From JBOHNM01 sp050730675 (lineage in GTDB: Bacteria > Planctomycetota > Phycisphaerae > Phycisphaerales > UBA1924), in NCBI GenBank assembly GCA_050730675.1, contig JBOHNM010000103.1, forward strand, positions 1 through 14,611: a DNA stretch of 14,611 nucleotides, given 5' to 3'. The notes beneath the pieces are model-generated. The model was not told where the DNA came from. It did not search any database and was given only the letters and a program-made list of their open reading frames with translations. This document shows, one piece after another, positions 1 to 7,193 of the stretch (positions are counted from its first letter, which is position 1; each line of letters begins with the position of its first letter). Position numbers and translations under genes: made by a program.

Positions 1-713
1 GAATAGAGCTGGTCGGCCTGAGAAACGGCACCGCCCATTTCATCGCGGCCGAGGCCCTGGCGGACGGTCACGCCGGCGAACTGGCCGTCGGCGGCGAAGA
101 CCGGCGTGCAGAGCGAAAAGATCAGGCCGCCCGGCTGGATGAGGTTGCGGGGCTTCTTCAGCATGGCGCTGACCTTGACCTCGCCGACGAAGATGGCGCG
201 GTCGTAGTAGTTGCCCATGCGGTCGATGAAGAGCAGGCGGTCGCCGAGCTTGGCGGCGGGGTGCTGCTTCAGGTCCACGGAGGTGTAGCCCTTGTCGGAG
301 GGCTTGTCGATGCGGATCCACGCCAAGTCCAGTTCGCTATCGCGGGCGATGACTTTGGCGGCGGCGCCTTCGGAATCTTCGCCGATGAGCACCTTCATTT
401 CCGCCGGCGTAACGGTCACACCCGGGGGCAGGTCGGCCTGGTTACCACCGACGGCGCTGTTGGCGCAGAGGACGAGCCCGTTCTTCTCGATCATGAGGCC
501 GGTGACCTCGCGCTGGATCTCGCGCGGCCCGCCCATCTCGGCCGGGGCGTTCACTTTGAGGAGGAACTTCAGGCCGACGATCGCCGGGCCGCGATCGGTC
601 GCGAGTTGGTCGTACGAGACATCGGCGGCCGCCGCGGGACGAACGGCCACAAAGCCGGCGGAGAGGGCGATCGTGGCTGCGAGCACGGCGGTGCTGAGGA
701 AACGGACGGACAT
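1..713 (-). CDS. Secreted trypsin-fold (HtrA-like) pseudoprotease, 3' end outside window
   Basis: The frame is open from ATG at 713 to the window edge, giving 237 residues with no stop. A Sec signal peptide covers residues 1-30 (hydrophobic core around 5-20, likely cut in the Ala run at 27-30). The rest aligns by eye with the HtrA protease fold. The strand before the catalytic His is recognisable (GLMIEKNGLVL, about 72-82), but the His position is Ser86. The Asp motif is kept (DSELDLAWIRID, Asp129). The GNSGGP nucleophile motif is replaced by IQPGGLIFS (192-200), so the Ser is gone. It is probably non-catalytic and may bind peptides or act as a scaffold; any PDZ domain would lie beyond the window. 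The start is supported by an AAGGAG Shine-Dalgarno site six bases upstream. It is the last gene of a minus-strand run that includes a complete HtrA. Confidence 0.75.
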   Translation of the reverse strand, partial: MSVRFLSTAVLAATIALSAGFVAVRPAAAADVSYDQLATDRGPAIVGLKFLLKVNAPAEMGGPREIQREVTGLMIEKNGLVLCANSAVGGNQADLPPGVTVTPAEMKVLIGEDSEGAAAKVIARDSELDLAWIRIDKPSDKGYTSVDLKQHPAAKLGDRLLFIDRMGNYYDRAIFVGEVKVSAMLKKPRNLIQPGGLIFSLCTPVFAADGQFAGVTVRQGLGRDEMGGAVSQADQLY

Positions 714-719
714 GAACGG

Positions 720-725
720 CTCCTT
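720..725 (-). promoter_or_regulatory. Ribosome binding site of the pseudoprotease gene
   Basis: On the minus strand AAGGAG lies six bases before the ATG at 713. This is a near-ideal Shine-Dalgarno site and fixes the start at the Met that opens the signal peptide. Confidence 0.7.
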
Positions 726-797
726 GAAGGATGGGAGGACGAGAGGGCGAGGGTAGGGGGGTGGACGGGCACGAGCAATCCACACCGGCTTGGTAGC

Positions 798-825
798 AAA
801 ACGCCAAGGGCAGGCCTGCCCGGCG
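798..825 (-). terminator. Intrinsic terminator of the dockerin-protein gene
   Basis: Read on the minus strand, CGCC-GGGCAGG-CCTGCCC-TT-GGCG folds into a GC-rich hairpin built on a perfect 14-base palindrome (808-821), and is followed at once by TTTT. It starts 36 bases after the stop codon of the dockerin gene, as expected of a rho-independent terminator. Confidence 0.65.
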
Positions 826-861
826 TGCTCAAATATGCGGTTGTTGCAAGCTTGCGTGGTC

Positions 862-1563
862 TCAGCAGCCGCCCGCAAAGAACGCTGACAAGAAGGCGAT
901 CAGGTCGTCGGCGGTCACTTCTCCGTCCGGAGCCAAAGCCCCGCCGAGGCCGCAGATGTCGGCCGGCTTGGCGCCGCTGAACGGCGGTGTGTTGAAGAAC
1001 TGGTCAAGGTAAAGCACCAGATCGTCAACGGTGAGTTGGCCATCGTTCGCGGCTTCGCCGCCCACCGTAGCGATGTCCGCGAGGCTGCATCGGCCATCGA
1101 AGTTGAGATAGAAGCGATTGAAGTAGCAGGGATTGGGATCGTGCGGCTCATCAACAATGATGCGGATGTCGGGGAACGGCGTCTCCACCAATTCGTCGCT
1201 GCTCTCAAAGTGCATCGGAATGCCGTTGACAAGTACGTCCAGAGTCATGTGATGGGTGAGCGCGAAATCACCGCCGATGCGGTAGGTGCCTGTGCCGGTG
1301 ACCGTTTGCCCGCTATCGGTGAGCCAGCCGATGCCGGTGATGGTGTAGTACGCGTCCCATTGGTCGCTGTGCGAATACACAAGCGTCGCGTGGCCGGAAA
1401 CTCGGTTAACGACTGTTGGGCATGCGCACACAACGCAGACCCGGCTCGACCAATTGTTTGAGACCATCGCCAGCGTTACGTTCGGCTGTGTCTGGGCCAA
1501 GGTATGCGGCGCCGCGGCGGAGAGTAAAGTGGCGACGATCGGTAGCACGTGCAGGCGGATCAT
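862..1563 (-). CDS. Secreted protein with C-terminal GC-type dockerin domain
   Basis: A 233-residue exported protein. Residues 1-24 form a Sec signal peptide (charged start, hydrophobic core, likely cut after LAQ). The middle (about 25-155) is beta-rich and unrecognised, with a cluster of three cysteines near residues 43-47. The last 75 residues hold two dockerin-like repeats, each with a short acidic Ca-binding-like loop (NDGQLTVDDL and PDGEVTADDL) then a hydrophobic helix, ending Phe-Phe-Ala-Gly-Gly-Cys. This matches the GC-type dockerin known from Phycisphaerae-like planctomycetes, a presumed surface-anchoring or sorting tail. An upstream in-frame extension to 1710 exists, but the ATG at 1563 has GGGAGG six bases before it and opens the signal peptide. 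The cargo function is unknown. It lies between two trypsin-fold genes on the same strand and has its own terminator. Confidence 0.8.
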   Translation of the reverse strand: MIRLHVLPIVATLLSAAAPHTLAQTQPNVTLAMVSNNWSSRVCVVCACPTVVNRVSGHATLVYSHSDQWDAYYTITGIGWLTDSGQTVTGTGTYRIGGDFALTHHMTLDVLVNGIPMHFESSDELVETPFPDIRIIVDEPHDPNPCYFNRFYLNFDGRCSLADIATVGGEAANDGQLTVDDLVLYLDQFFNTPPFSGAKPADICGLGGALAPDGEVTADDLIAFLSAFFAGGC

Positions 1564-1569
1564 GGGGAA

Positions 1570-1575
1570 CCTCCC
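1570..1575 (-). promoter_or_regulatory. Ribosome binding site deciding the dockerin-protein start
   Basis: GGGAGG on the minus strand, six bases before ATG 1563. It decides against the longer in-frame start at 1710, which would place 49 low-quality residues ahead of the signal peptide. Confidence 0.7.
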
Positions 1576-1678
1576 GGCGCCGGCTCCGTCCGCCACGAGT
1601 GCGGCATCGCCGACAGCAGCTACAGCATACCTCACCCCGTCGAGCGCGGCCATGTCCGTGAGTAACAGACGCATTGAT

Positions 1679-1701
1679 GCGACCGGGGTTTTTCCGGTCG
1701 C
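1679..1701 (-). other. Perfect 8-bp stem-loop between the HtrA and dockerin genes
   Basis: GCGACCGG (1679-1686) pairs with CCGGTCGC (1694-1701) around a 7-base loop. It starts about 28 bases after the HtrA stop codon and lies about 115 bases upstream of the dockerin start. No T-run follows on either strand, so it is not a textbook terminator. It could be an RNA-stabilising or attenuating hairpin in the mRNA leader, or a weak terminator. The strand is assigned only because both flanking genes are on the minus strand. Confidence 0.4.
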
Positions 1702-1729
1702 GTGAGGCAAGAAAAGCAGGCCCGTCGCG

Positions 1730-3877
1730 TCATTGGGCTCCGGCAGGGGTGGCTTCTTTGGCGACGACGGGTTTCCACTCCGGCTCAGCGAACTTGAAGC
1801 TCGTGCGCGTGCCGCGGAGCGTCACGAAGACGACGCGTTCCGGCTGAGCCTTGGCGATTTTCTCCATGGCCGCGCGGTAGGAAGCCAGACTCGTGATCGG
1901 CTCGTCGTTGATGGCCTGGATGAGGTCGCCGCTGGAGACCCCCGCCTGTCCGGCCCACCCGGTGGGCTCGGAGCTGTCCACGATCACGCCCTTCATGTCC
2001 TCGGGCCACTGGTTCTCATCGAGGTCAAAGAAGGTCAGCTCGCGAACCGACAGTTCGAAATCCTTGTTGGTGTCCTTGCGGGCTTCGGAGGCATCGATGC
2101 GGGTGCGTTCGAGTTTCACCTTGACATCAACGGGCTTGGTGTCGCGCAAGACCGTGAGGGTGATGGAGTCGTCGATTTGAAGCTGCTTGATCTTGCGTTC
2201 GAAAGCCTTGCTGTCCTGGAGGGTGCGAGGGGCGAGCTTGTCGCCATTAACGGCCGTGATCACGTCGCCGACCTTGAGCCCGTCGGACGCTGCGGCCAGG
2301 GTGTGTGGGTAGACGCGCGTGATGCGGAAGCCGGTCAGGCCGTCGAGGCCGAGCTGCTTGGAAAGTTCTCGCAGCACCGGTTGCGTGGCGACTCCGACCC
2401 AGGCCTTGGGCACCTCGCGCGGCGGGTCCTCGGGCTTCTCGGGTCGAGGCTTGATGACCGTGACTTCGTTGCGGCCATGGCGATCAAATTCGATCAGCAG
2501 GTACTCAGGGATGGGATCGGAGGCCATGACGGCCTTGTAGATCGCCAAGAATCCCTTGAGGTTGTCGACCTTCTTACCGCCGACCGAGAGGATGACGTCG
2601 CCGAAGCCGAGTGAAGGTTCGGCTGTTGCCACCGGACCGCCCGAGCGTGCGCCGATGACCAGTACACCATCGGTGTTGGGGCGGCGCATCTCGCGGGCTT
2701 GCGCCTCGGTGATCTGCTCGATGGAGAGGCCCCAGGCGCGGACGGAGGTCTGGTCCCCCTCGCCCTTGAGCATTTTGTCGGTGACGACGTTGATCTGCTG
2801 GGCTTGCCCGTTGCGCAGCACGTCGAAAGCGATGGTGGCGCCGATGGGCGTGTCCGCGAGCAGCCGCTGGAGCGCCGGGATTTCCTCCGCGAACTTCGCC
2901 GTTACGGGTTTGCCGTTGATCTGCGTGATCAGGTCGCCGGCCTTCATCCCGGCCTTGGCCGCCGGGCCGGGGGGGTTGTCCACAACACTGTTGACCAGCA
3001 CGCCCTGCGAATAGCCGGTCTTGTCGATCGTTCGCAGCGACAGCCCGAGGAAGCTGCGAGGAACTTCGCCGAACTTGATGATCTTGTCCGCGACATCACG
3101 GGCATGGTTGCTGGGGGTAGCGAATCCGAGGCCTGAACCGCCGCGGGTGTTGACGCCGACGACCTGGCCGAACAGGTTCACCAGCGGCCCGCCGGAGTTG
3201 CCGGGGTTGATGAGCGCATCGTGCTGGATCCAGCGTGTGAAAGTTCCCTGCGGTCCGCCGTCGCCCTCCATCTCGTCGAGTTCACCCGTCCGTCCCGCAA
3301 AAACGCGTTCGGTGTTGCTGACGATGCCCAGCGTGACCGAGCGGGACAGCGCGAAGGGCGAGCCCATCGACATGACCGTGTCGCCGACCTGCAGCTTGTC
3401 GGAGTCGCCGAGGGTTGCCACCGCAAAGTCCTTGCTCCCGTCCTTGAGTTGGCTGGTGTCGAGCTTCAGGATGGCCAGGTCGGTCATCGGGTCCTCGCCG
3501 ACAAGCGTGGCGCTGATCTCCTGCTTGTCCGCCAGCGTGACGCGGAACTTGACGCCGTCGTTCACCACGTGCTGGTTGGTGAGGATGTGCCCTTCCTTGG
3601 AGATGATCGTGCCCGAGCCGGTTGCTCCGCCCTTGGTCTCCTTGCCGCCGTAGTAGTTGGCGGTGATCACGCGGATGTTGACCAAGGCCGGGAAGACCTT
3701 GTCCTTGGCACTGGTGATCAGGGCACGCAGGTCTTCGCGTAGTTCCTCGGCCTTGGCCGTGGACGGGGGCTCGCTCGACGCCTTTGCCCCGCCGGAACAG
3801 CCGGAAGCCGCGGCGAGGCCGGCGAGCAGGACCAGAATGGCGGGTGTGATCGAGCGGACGCGGAAGGGTCGATTCAT
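1730..3877 (-). CDS. HtrA/Deg-type serine protease lipoprotein with about four PDZ domains
   Basis: A 715-residue envelope protease. The N-terminus is a lipoprotein signal with Cys27 after AAASG. The trypsin-like domain (about 45-270) keeps the full triad: His103 in TNQHVV, Asp133 in DPMTDLAILKLD, and Ser228 in NPGNSGGP. It is followed by four stretches that read as PDZ domains: about 275-370, 380-478, 492-592 and 608-700. Each has the usual hydrophobic carboxylate-binding start and a GDVI or GDLI turn; the third (VGDVITAVNG) and fourth (SGDLIQAIND) are the clearest. Classical DegP/DegS/HtrA have one or two PDZ domains and 350-480 residues, so this is a long form. Such enzymes degrade or chaperone misfolded exported proteins. 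ATG 3877 is preferred over TTG 3892 because it opens the lipoprotein signal; the Shine-Dalgarno site is weak. The family is certain, the exact PDZ count less so. Confidence 0.9.
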   Translation of the reverse strand: MNRPFRVRSITPAILVLLAGLAAASGCSGGAKASSEPPSTAKAEELREDLRALITSAKDKVFPALVNIRVITANYYGGKETKGGATGSGTIISKEGHILTNQHVVNDGVKFRVTLADKQEISATLVGEDPMTDLAILKLDTSQLKDGSKDFAVATLGDSDKLQVGDTVMSMGSPFALSRSVTLGIVSNTERVFAGRTGELDEMEGDGGPQGTFTRWIQHDALINPGNSGGPLVNLFGQVVGVNTRGGSGLGFATPSNHARDVADKIIKFGEVPRSFLGLSLRTIDKTGYSQGVLVNSVVDNPPGPAAKAGMKAGDLITQINGKPVTAKFAEEIPALQRLLADTPIGATIAFDVLRNGQAQQINVVTDKMLKGEGDQTSVRAWGLSIEQITEAQAREMRRPNTDGVLVIGARSGGPVATAEPSLGFGDVILSVGGKKVDNLKGFLAIYKAVMASDPIPEYLLIEFDRHGRNEVTVIKPRPEKPEDPPREVPKAWVGVATQPVLRELSKQLGLDGLTGFRITRVYPHTLAAASDGLKVGDVITAVNGDKLAPRTLQDSKAFERKIKQLQIDDSITLTVLRDTKPVDVKVKLERTRIDASEARKDTNKDFELSVRELTFFDLDENQWPEDMKGVIVDSSEPTGWAGQAGVSSGDLIQAINDEPITSLASYRAAMEKIAKAQPERVVFVTLRGTRTSFKFAEPEWKPVVAKEATPAGAQ

Positions 3878-3979
3878 CGTGGGCCTTTGCAAGGGTCGAT
3901 CGGCAACGCCGGCTCGGCGAGCCGGACGCGACCATGTGCCCCCAGTGTATCGTCCGACGCACCATCAGCCGCGCAATGG

Positions 3980-4004
3980 AAAACCCCGGGGCGGAACCCC
4001 GGGG
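3980..4004 (-). terminator. Intrinsic terminator of the PEP-CTERM gene
   Basis: Two copies of the self-complementary octamer CCCCGGGG (3984-3991 and 3997-4004), separated by 5 bases, form an 8-bp all-GC stem. On the minus strand it is followed by TTTT (3983-3980). It sits 30 bases past the PEP-CTERM stop codon and upstream of the HtrA gene, so HtrA is probably transcribed separately. Confidence 0.8.
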
Positions 4005-4034
4005 CGATTGAAAACTCATTTCAGGATCGAGCAT

Positions 4035-4676
4035 TCAGCGGCGACGGCGGCCGACGATCAGGCCGCCCAAGCCCAGCAGCGCCGCGGCGCCCGGGGCAGG
4101 CGTGATGCCCGTCGCGTCGGTCACGACATTGTCGATCACCCAGAAGTTGCCCGTGTCGTGAACAATGACGTAGGCGATGTGGTTGACGCCGTTCCAATCG
4201 ACGCGGAGAAGGCCCGGGCCGGCCTCGTTGTTGTTGACGACACGGAGGTTAGCGGGGCCGGAGTCTGTATCAATCAGCACGCCCAAAGCCGTGTACGCTT
4301 CCATTGTGAAGGTGCTGCTGCAGCTGTACCGGAGCGTAACGAAGGTCGCGTTCTGGTTGTCGAAGGAGATGCGTCCATCGTTTCCGGAGCCGTCCAGGGC
4401 GGACGTGGCGCCGACATCGCCGAAAATCCAGAAGTTGCCACTGCCATTGGATGTGCCGTCGTCAAAGTTGGAAGTGTTGTAGTTACCGATCGACGTGCGG
4501 CGCGTGACCATCGGCGAACCGGTCGAACTCGAGCCGAAGGTGACCCCCGTGTAGAAGTTGTTGATGGGCTGCACGTCGCCGGGGATTTCCTCGAACGACA
4601 TAACGATGTCCGCCTGGGCGATCCCCGCGCCCGCGAGCGCAGCAATAGCCACCAATGCAAATCGAGCCCTATTCAT
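4035..4676 (-). CDS. PEP-CTERM-type sorted surface protein, function unknown
   Basis: A 213-residue exported protein. Residues 1-22 are a Sec signal peptide (MNRARF then a hydrophobic Ala/Leu core, likely cut after AQA). The body is beta-rich, Ser/Thr/Gly/Asn-rich and low in Lys. It resembles a lectin-like beta-sandwich, with a single clear Cys region near the middle, but I cannot name a domain. The C-terminus is a sorting signal: a PAPG motif near residue 193, a hydrophobic Leu/Gly helix, and four arginines at the end. Such tails are recognised by exosortase-type enzymes that cleave and attach the protein at the cell surface. This is a planctomycete variant in which PAPG stands in for PEP. 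The start is set by GGGAG six bases upstream. A strong terminator follows. No exosortase gene is visible here. Confidence 0.8.
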   Translation of the reverse strand: MNRARFALVAIAALAGAGIAQADIVMSFEEIPGDVQPINNFYTGVTFGSSSTGSPMVTRRTSIGNYNTSNFDDGTSNGSGNFWIFGDVGATSALDGSGNDGRISFDNQNATFVTLRYSCSSTFTMEAYTALGVLIDTDSGPANLRVVNNNEAGPGLLRVDWNGVNHIAYVIVHDTGNFWVIDNVVTDATGITPAPGAAALLGLGGLIVGRRRR

Positions 4677-4933
4677 GGAATTCTCCCTTTCCTCTTCCTC
4701 TTTGCCGCCCGCTACAACCTGGCAACATGCCAAGCAACAGATCGGGCAGCCAAATCTCTCCAGCCAGCAGGTTACATCCAAATGGGTGAAATCGCAACTC
4801 GTTTCTCATGCAATCGACAAATTGTTGAAATGTCTCGTACCGGGGTGAATCTGGGCGGTTTTCGCTCGCCCTGATTCGAGTGGGTCGGGCCGATCGGGCT
4901 TTCGTGTGCTCCCGCAAATCGGTAAGCTGCGGC
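4677..4933. other. Divergent intergenic region between the PEP-CTERM gene and the oxidoreductase gene
   Basis: These 257 bases lie between two outward-pointing genes and are noticeably richer in A and T than the flanking coding DNA, mainly at 4780-4860. They must hold both promoters. A short inverted repeat (TGGCA-ACA-TGCCA, 4720-4732) lies about 45 bases upstream of the PEP-CTERM start and could be a protein-binding site. No convincing -35/-10 pair was found. The 30 bases before the PEP-CTERM start are purine-rich on its coding strand. Confidence 0.35.
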
Positions 4934-6214
4934 ATGCCCCTCATTCCCCGCCGCCTATTCGTCCAGTCCGCTTTGGCGACAGCCGCCGCGGGGCCGCTGA
5001 TTTTCTCGTCCCGCTCGTGGGCGAGACCCGGCCGCCCTCGGCCAAACGATCAGATCGGCATCGGCGTCATCGGCATGGGCAAGATGGGGCGCGACCATCT
5101 CGGCCCGCTCCTCAAGAACCCGGCCGTCAAGGTGCTGGCCGTCTGCGATGTGGACACCGCCCGGCGCGACTATTCGAAAGGCGCCGTCGACAAGTCCTAC
5201 GGCAACACGGATTGTCGAGCATTCGTGGACTACCGCGAGCTGCTCGCTATGCCCGGCATTGACGCGGTGGTCATCGGCACGCCCGACCACTGGCACGGGA
5301 TCATGGTCCTCGACGCCGCGACGGCAAAGAAAGACATCTATTGCGAAAAGCCGATGTCGCTGACCCTCGGCGAGGGCAAGGCGATGATCGACGCGGTGCG
5401 CAAGCACAATATCGTCTTTCAGACCGGCAGCCAGCAGCGGACCGAGTATGGCCACAAGTTCGTCACCGCATGCGAGCTGGTGCGCGACGGCAAGATCGGC
5501 AAGGTGCTCACGGTCCACGTTGGCGTCGGCGTCAGCAGCAAGTGGTGCGACCTCCCGGAGGAATCGATGGAGGCTGGGCTCGAGTGGGACCGCTGGCTCG
5601 GTCCCGCGCCCGTGCGGCCGTACAACGCCATCCTCTCCCCGCGCGGCGTTCACAACAACTACCCCAACTGGCGGCTGTACCGCGAGTACAGCGGCGGCAT
5701 GATGACCGATTGGGGCGCGCACCATTTCGATATCGCGCAGTGGGGTCTCGGCATGGACACCGGCGGGCCCGTGAAGGTGACGCCGCCACCGGGGGAGAAC
5801 GACGAGTACGGGGCCAAGCTGACGTATCCCAGCGGCATCGAGGTTATCCACGGCGGTGTGGAGGGGATCACGTTCACCGGCACCGGCGGGGTGATCAGCG
5901 TGTCGCGCGACCGGCTCATGAGCATACCCGACGGCATCCTCAAGAACGGGCTCAAAGAGGGCGATGCGAAACTGCCACGGCACACCGGCCAGCAGGCCAA
6001 CTGGATCGAGTGCATCAAGACCCGCCAACGCCCCATCTGTGATGTGGAAGTGGGGGCGCGTTCGATCGCGTGCGCGCAGTTGTGCAACCTCGCCTATTGG
6101 AACCGGCGCGAGTTGAAGTGGGACCCGGTCGCCTGGGAGTTCCCCGGCGATGCGCAGGCGAACACTTGGCGAGACTATGAGCGACGCAAGGGGTTCGAAC
6201 TGCCCAAGGCCTGA
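4934..6214 (+). CDS. Tat-exported Gfo/Idh/MocA family NAD(P)-dependent oxidoreductase
   Basis: 426 residues, the usual size for the family. The N-terminus is a twin-arginine signal (PRRLFVQSA, then a hydrophobic stretch, ending near residue 30). The Rossmann domain follows, with the dinucleotide-binding loop GMGKMG at 47-52, DxD-like acidic residues at the end of the second strand (CDVD), and the family EKP motif at 138-140 carrying the usual catalytic Lys. The C-terminal half has the conserved DWGAHHFDIAQWGL segment, typical of planctomycete and Bacteroidetes members. The family oxidises or reduces sugars and related polyols; here the substrate cannot be told. Tat export implies folding with cofactor before transport to the periplasm. 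ATG 4934 is chosen because it opens the Tat signal; a GTG start at 4880 would bury it. The Shine-Dalgarno site is weak. The gene is alone on its strand, with the next gene downstream convergent. Confidence 0.9.
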   Translation: MPLIPRRLFVQSALATAAAGPLIFSSRSWARPGRPRPNDQIGIGVIGMGKMGRDHLGPLLKNPAVKVLAVCDVDTARRDYSKGAVDKSYGNTDCRAFVDYRELLAMPGIDAVVIGTPDHWHGIMVLDAATAKKDIYCEKPMSLTLGEGKAMIDAVRKHNIVFQTGSQQRTEYGHKFVTACELVRDGKIGKVLTVHVGVGVSSKWCDLPEESMEAGLEWDRWLGPAPVRPYNAILSPRGVHNNYPNWRLYREYSGGMMTDWGAHHFDIAQWGLGMDTGGPVKVTPPPGENDEYGAKLTYPSGIEVIHGGVEGITFTGTGGVISVSRDRLMSIPDGILKNGLKEGDAKLPRHTGQQANWIECIKTRQRPICDVEVGARSIACAQLCNLAYWNRRELKWDPVAWEFPGDAQANTWRDYERRKGFELPKA

Positions 6215-6542
6215 AGCGTGGCACAGACTGCAAGCGAGGGAACAAAAAGGAGGGCCGCGGCGTTGACCGCCTGCCCTCCGGCATGGGTGTCCGTCAGCGA
6301 CGCTTGTTGGCGATGGAGAGACTCGCCAGGCCCAGGCTTCGGCGGATCCATGCCAGAAAAACAATCCAGTCAACGATCAGGCCGCGTGCCCACCGCCTCG
6401 CGTCGCTCGAAACCAGAAATAGCACAAGGTGTCGGTCGATCCGCAAATTGTGCCGGCATCCTCGGTGGACGCGGCGGCTCATCAACACATGTCGCCGACA
6501 GCGTCCGTCATTGCACGGTGGTTGTGGCCGGCACGCGTTGGA
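6215..6542. other. Gene-poor gap of about 330 bases between oxidoreductase and apt
   Basis: The gap lies between the two convergent stops. It contains the minus-strand terminator at 6244-6279. A 64-codon minus-strand frame (6294-6488, GTG start, ends KRR) runs from just past apt to just before that terminator and includes a hydrophobic patch (LIVDWIVFLAW). It has no Shine-Dalgarno site and no recognisable family, so it is not called as a gene. No tRNA or other RNA gene is recognisable. Confidence 0.5.
6244..6279 (-). terminator. Intrinsic terminator downstream of apt
   Basis: GGAGGGC (6249-6255) pairs with GCCCTCC (6273-6279). Inside it GCGG (6257-6260) pairs with CCGC (6267-6270), leaving a 6-base loop. 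On the minus strand the hairpin is followed by TTTTT (6248-6244). It would end a transcript from apt, about 264 bases past its stop. There is no T-run on the plus strand. Confidence 0.7.
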
Positions 6543-7073
6543 TCAATACGTCAGTACCGAATGCACTTGACCGTACGGCGTCAGCCGCTCGCGCCCGTTC
6601 AGGAACGTCAGCTCGATCAGCACCGAGACGCCGACGATCTGTGGGCGCAGCGACGCGACCATCTCCGCGCACGCGAGCATGGTGCCCCCGGTGGCCAGCA
6701 GGTCGTCAACCAGAATCACCCGCTGCCCGGGCTCAATCGCGTCGGTGTGCATCTCCACGCGGTCGGTCCCGTACTCCAGCGTGTACTCCTTGGTGATTTT
6801 CTTGCGCGGCAGTTTTCCCGGCTTGCGCACGGGGACGAACCCCGCGCCGATCAGCTGCGCGATCGCAATGCCGAAGATGAACCCGCGCGACTCGGCGCCG
6901 ATGACCAAGTCCACCTTCTCGCCGCGGAAGGGGTTGGCCATCAGCTCGACCGCCAGCGCCAAGGTCTTGGGGTCGCGCAGCAGGGGGGTAAAGTCCTTGA
7001 AGATGATCCCGGGCTTCGGGAAGTCCGGCACGTCGGCGATCTGGTGCTTGAGGTAGCTGATGGGGTCTTGCAT
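6543..7073 (-). CDS. apt: Adenine phosphoribosyltransferase
   Basis: 176 residues, the normal size for bacterial Apt. It converts adenine and PRPP to AMP and pyrophosphate (purine salvage, cytoplasm). The N-terminal signature PDFPKPGIIFKDFTPLL (about 16-32) is typical of Apt. It is followed by ESRGF (61-65), a Lys/Arg-rich flexible loop (about 83-95), and the PRPP-binding motif VILVDDLLATGGT (119-131), which contains the two adjacent Asp residues. These together separate Apt from other type I phosphoribosyltransferases. The ATG lacks a visible Shine-Dalgarno site, so the transcript may be leaderless or nearly so. It is divergent from the methyltransferase gene (about 120 bases between starts). 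Confidence 0.95.
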   Translation of the reverse strand: MQDPISYLKHQIADVPDFPKPGIIFKDFTPLLRDPKTLALAVELMANPFRGEKVDLVIGAESRGFIFGIAIAQLIGAGFVPVRKPGKLPRKKITKEYTLEYGTDRVEMHTDAIEPGQRVILVDDLLATGGTMLACAEMVASLRPQIVGVSVLIELTFLNGRERLTPYGQVHSVLTY

Positions 7074-7193
7074 GCGGGAGGTTAGCGGCAGCGAAAGCAG
7101 AGTGGCGCCGAGAGGGCAGCCGGTGCGCCCCGGCGGTTGATTTCAAACGCCGCGCGTGCAATGCTCGCATCGAACGACGGAGGGGGAGGGGGA

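Noticed and set aside
1564..1710. N-terminal extension of the dockerin protein by 49 residues
   Set aside because: It would bury the signal peptide. The downstream ATG has a strong Shine-Dalgarno site, and the extension includes the stem-loop.
4700..4735. Possible sigma-54 promoter upstream of the PEP-CTERM gene (TGGCATG on the minus strand)
   Set aside because: The -24 half looks good, but at the proper spacing the -12 element reads CAGGT instead of TTGCW, lacking the GC pair.
4825..4853. Possible sigma-70 promoter for the oxidoreductase gene (TTGAAA, 17-base spacer, AATCTG)
   Set aside because: The -35 is good but the -10 matches only two of six consensus bases, and planctomycete promoters are poorly described.
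4955..6373. Long open frame (472 codons) on the minus strand opposite the oxidoreductase gene
   Set aside because: It mirrors a clear Gfo/Idh/MocA gene. Long antisense frames are common in GC-rich DNA, and the translation has no recognisable domain and is rich in His, Arg and Ala as such shadows are.
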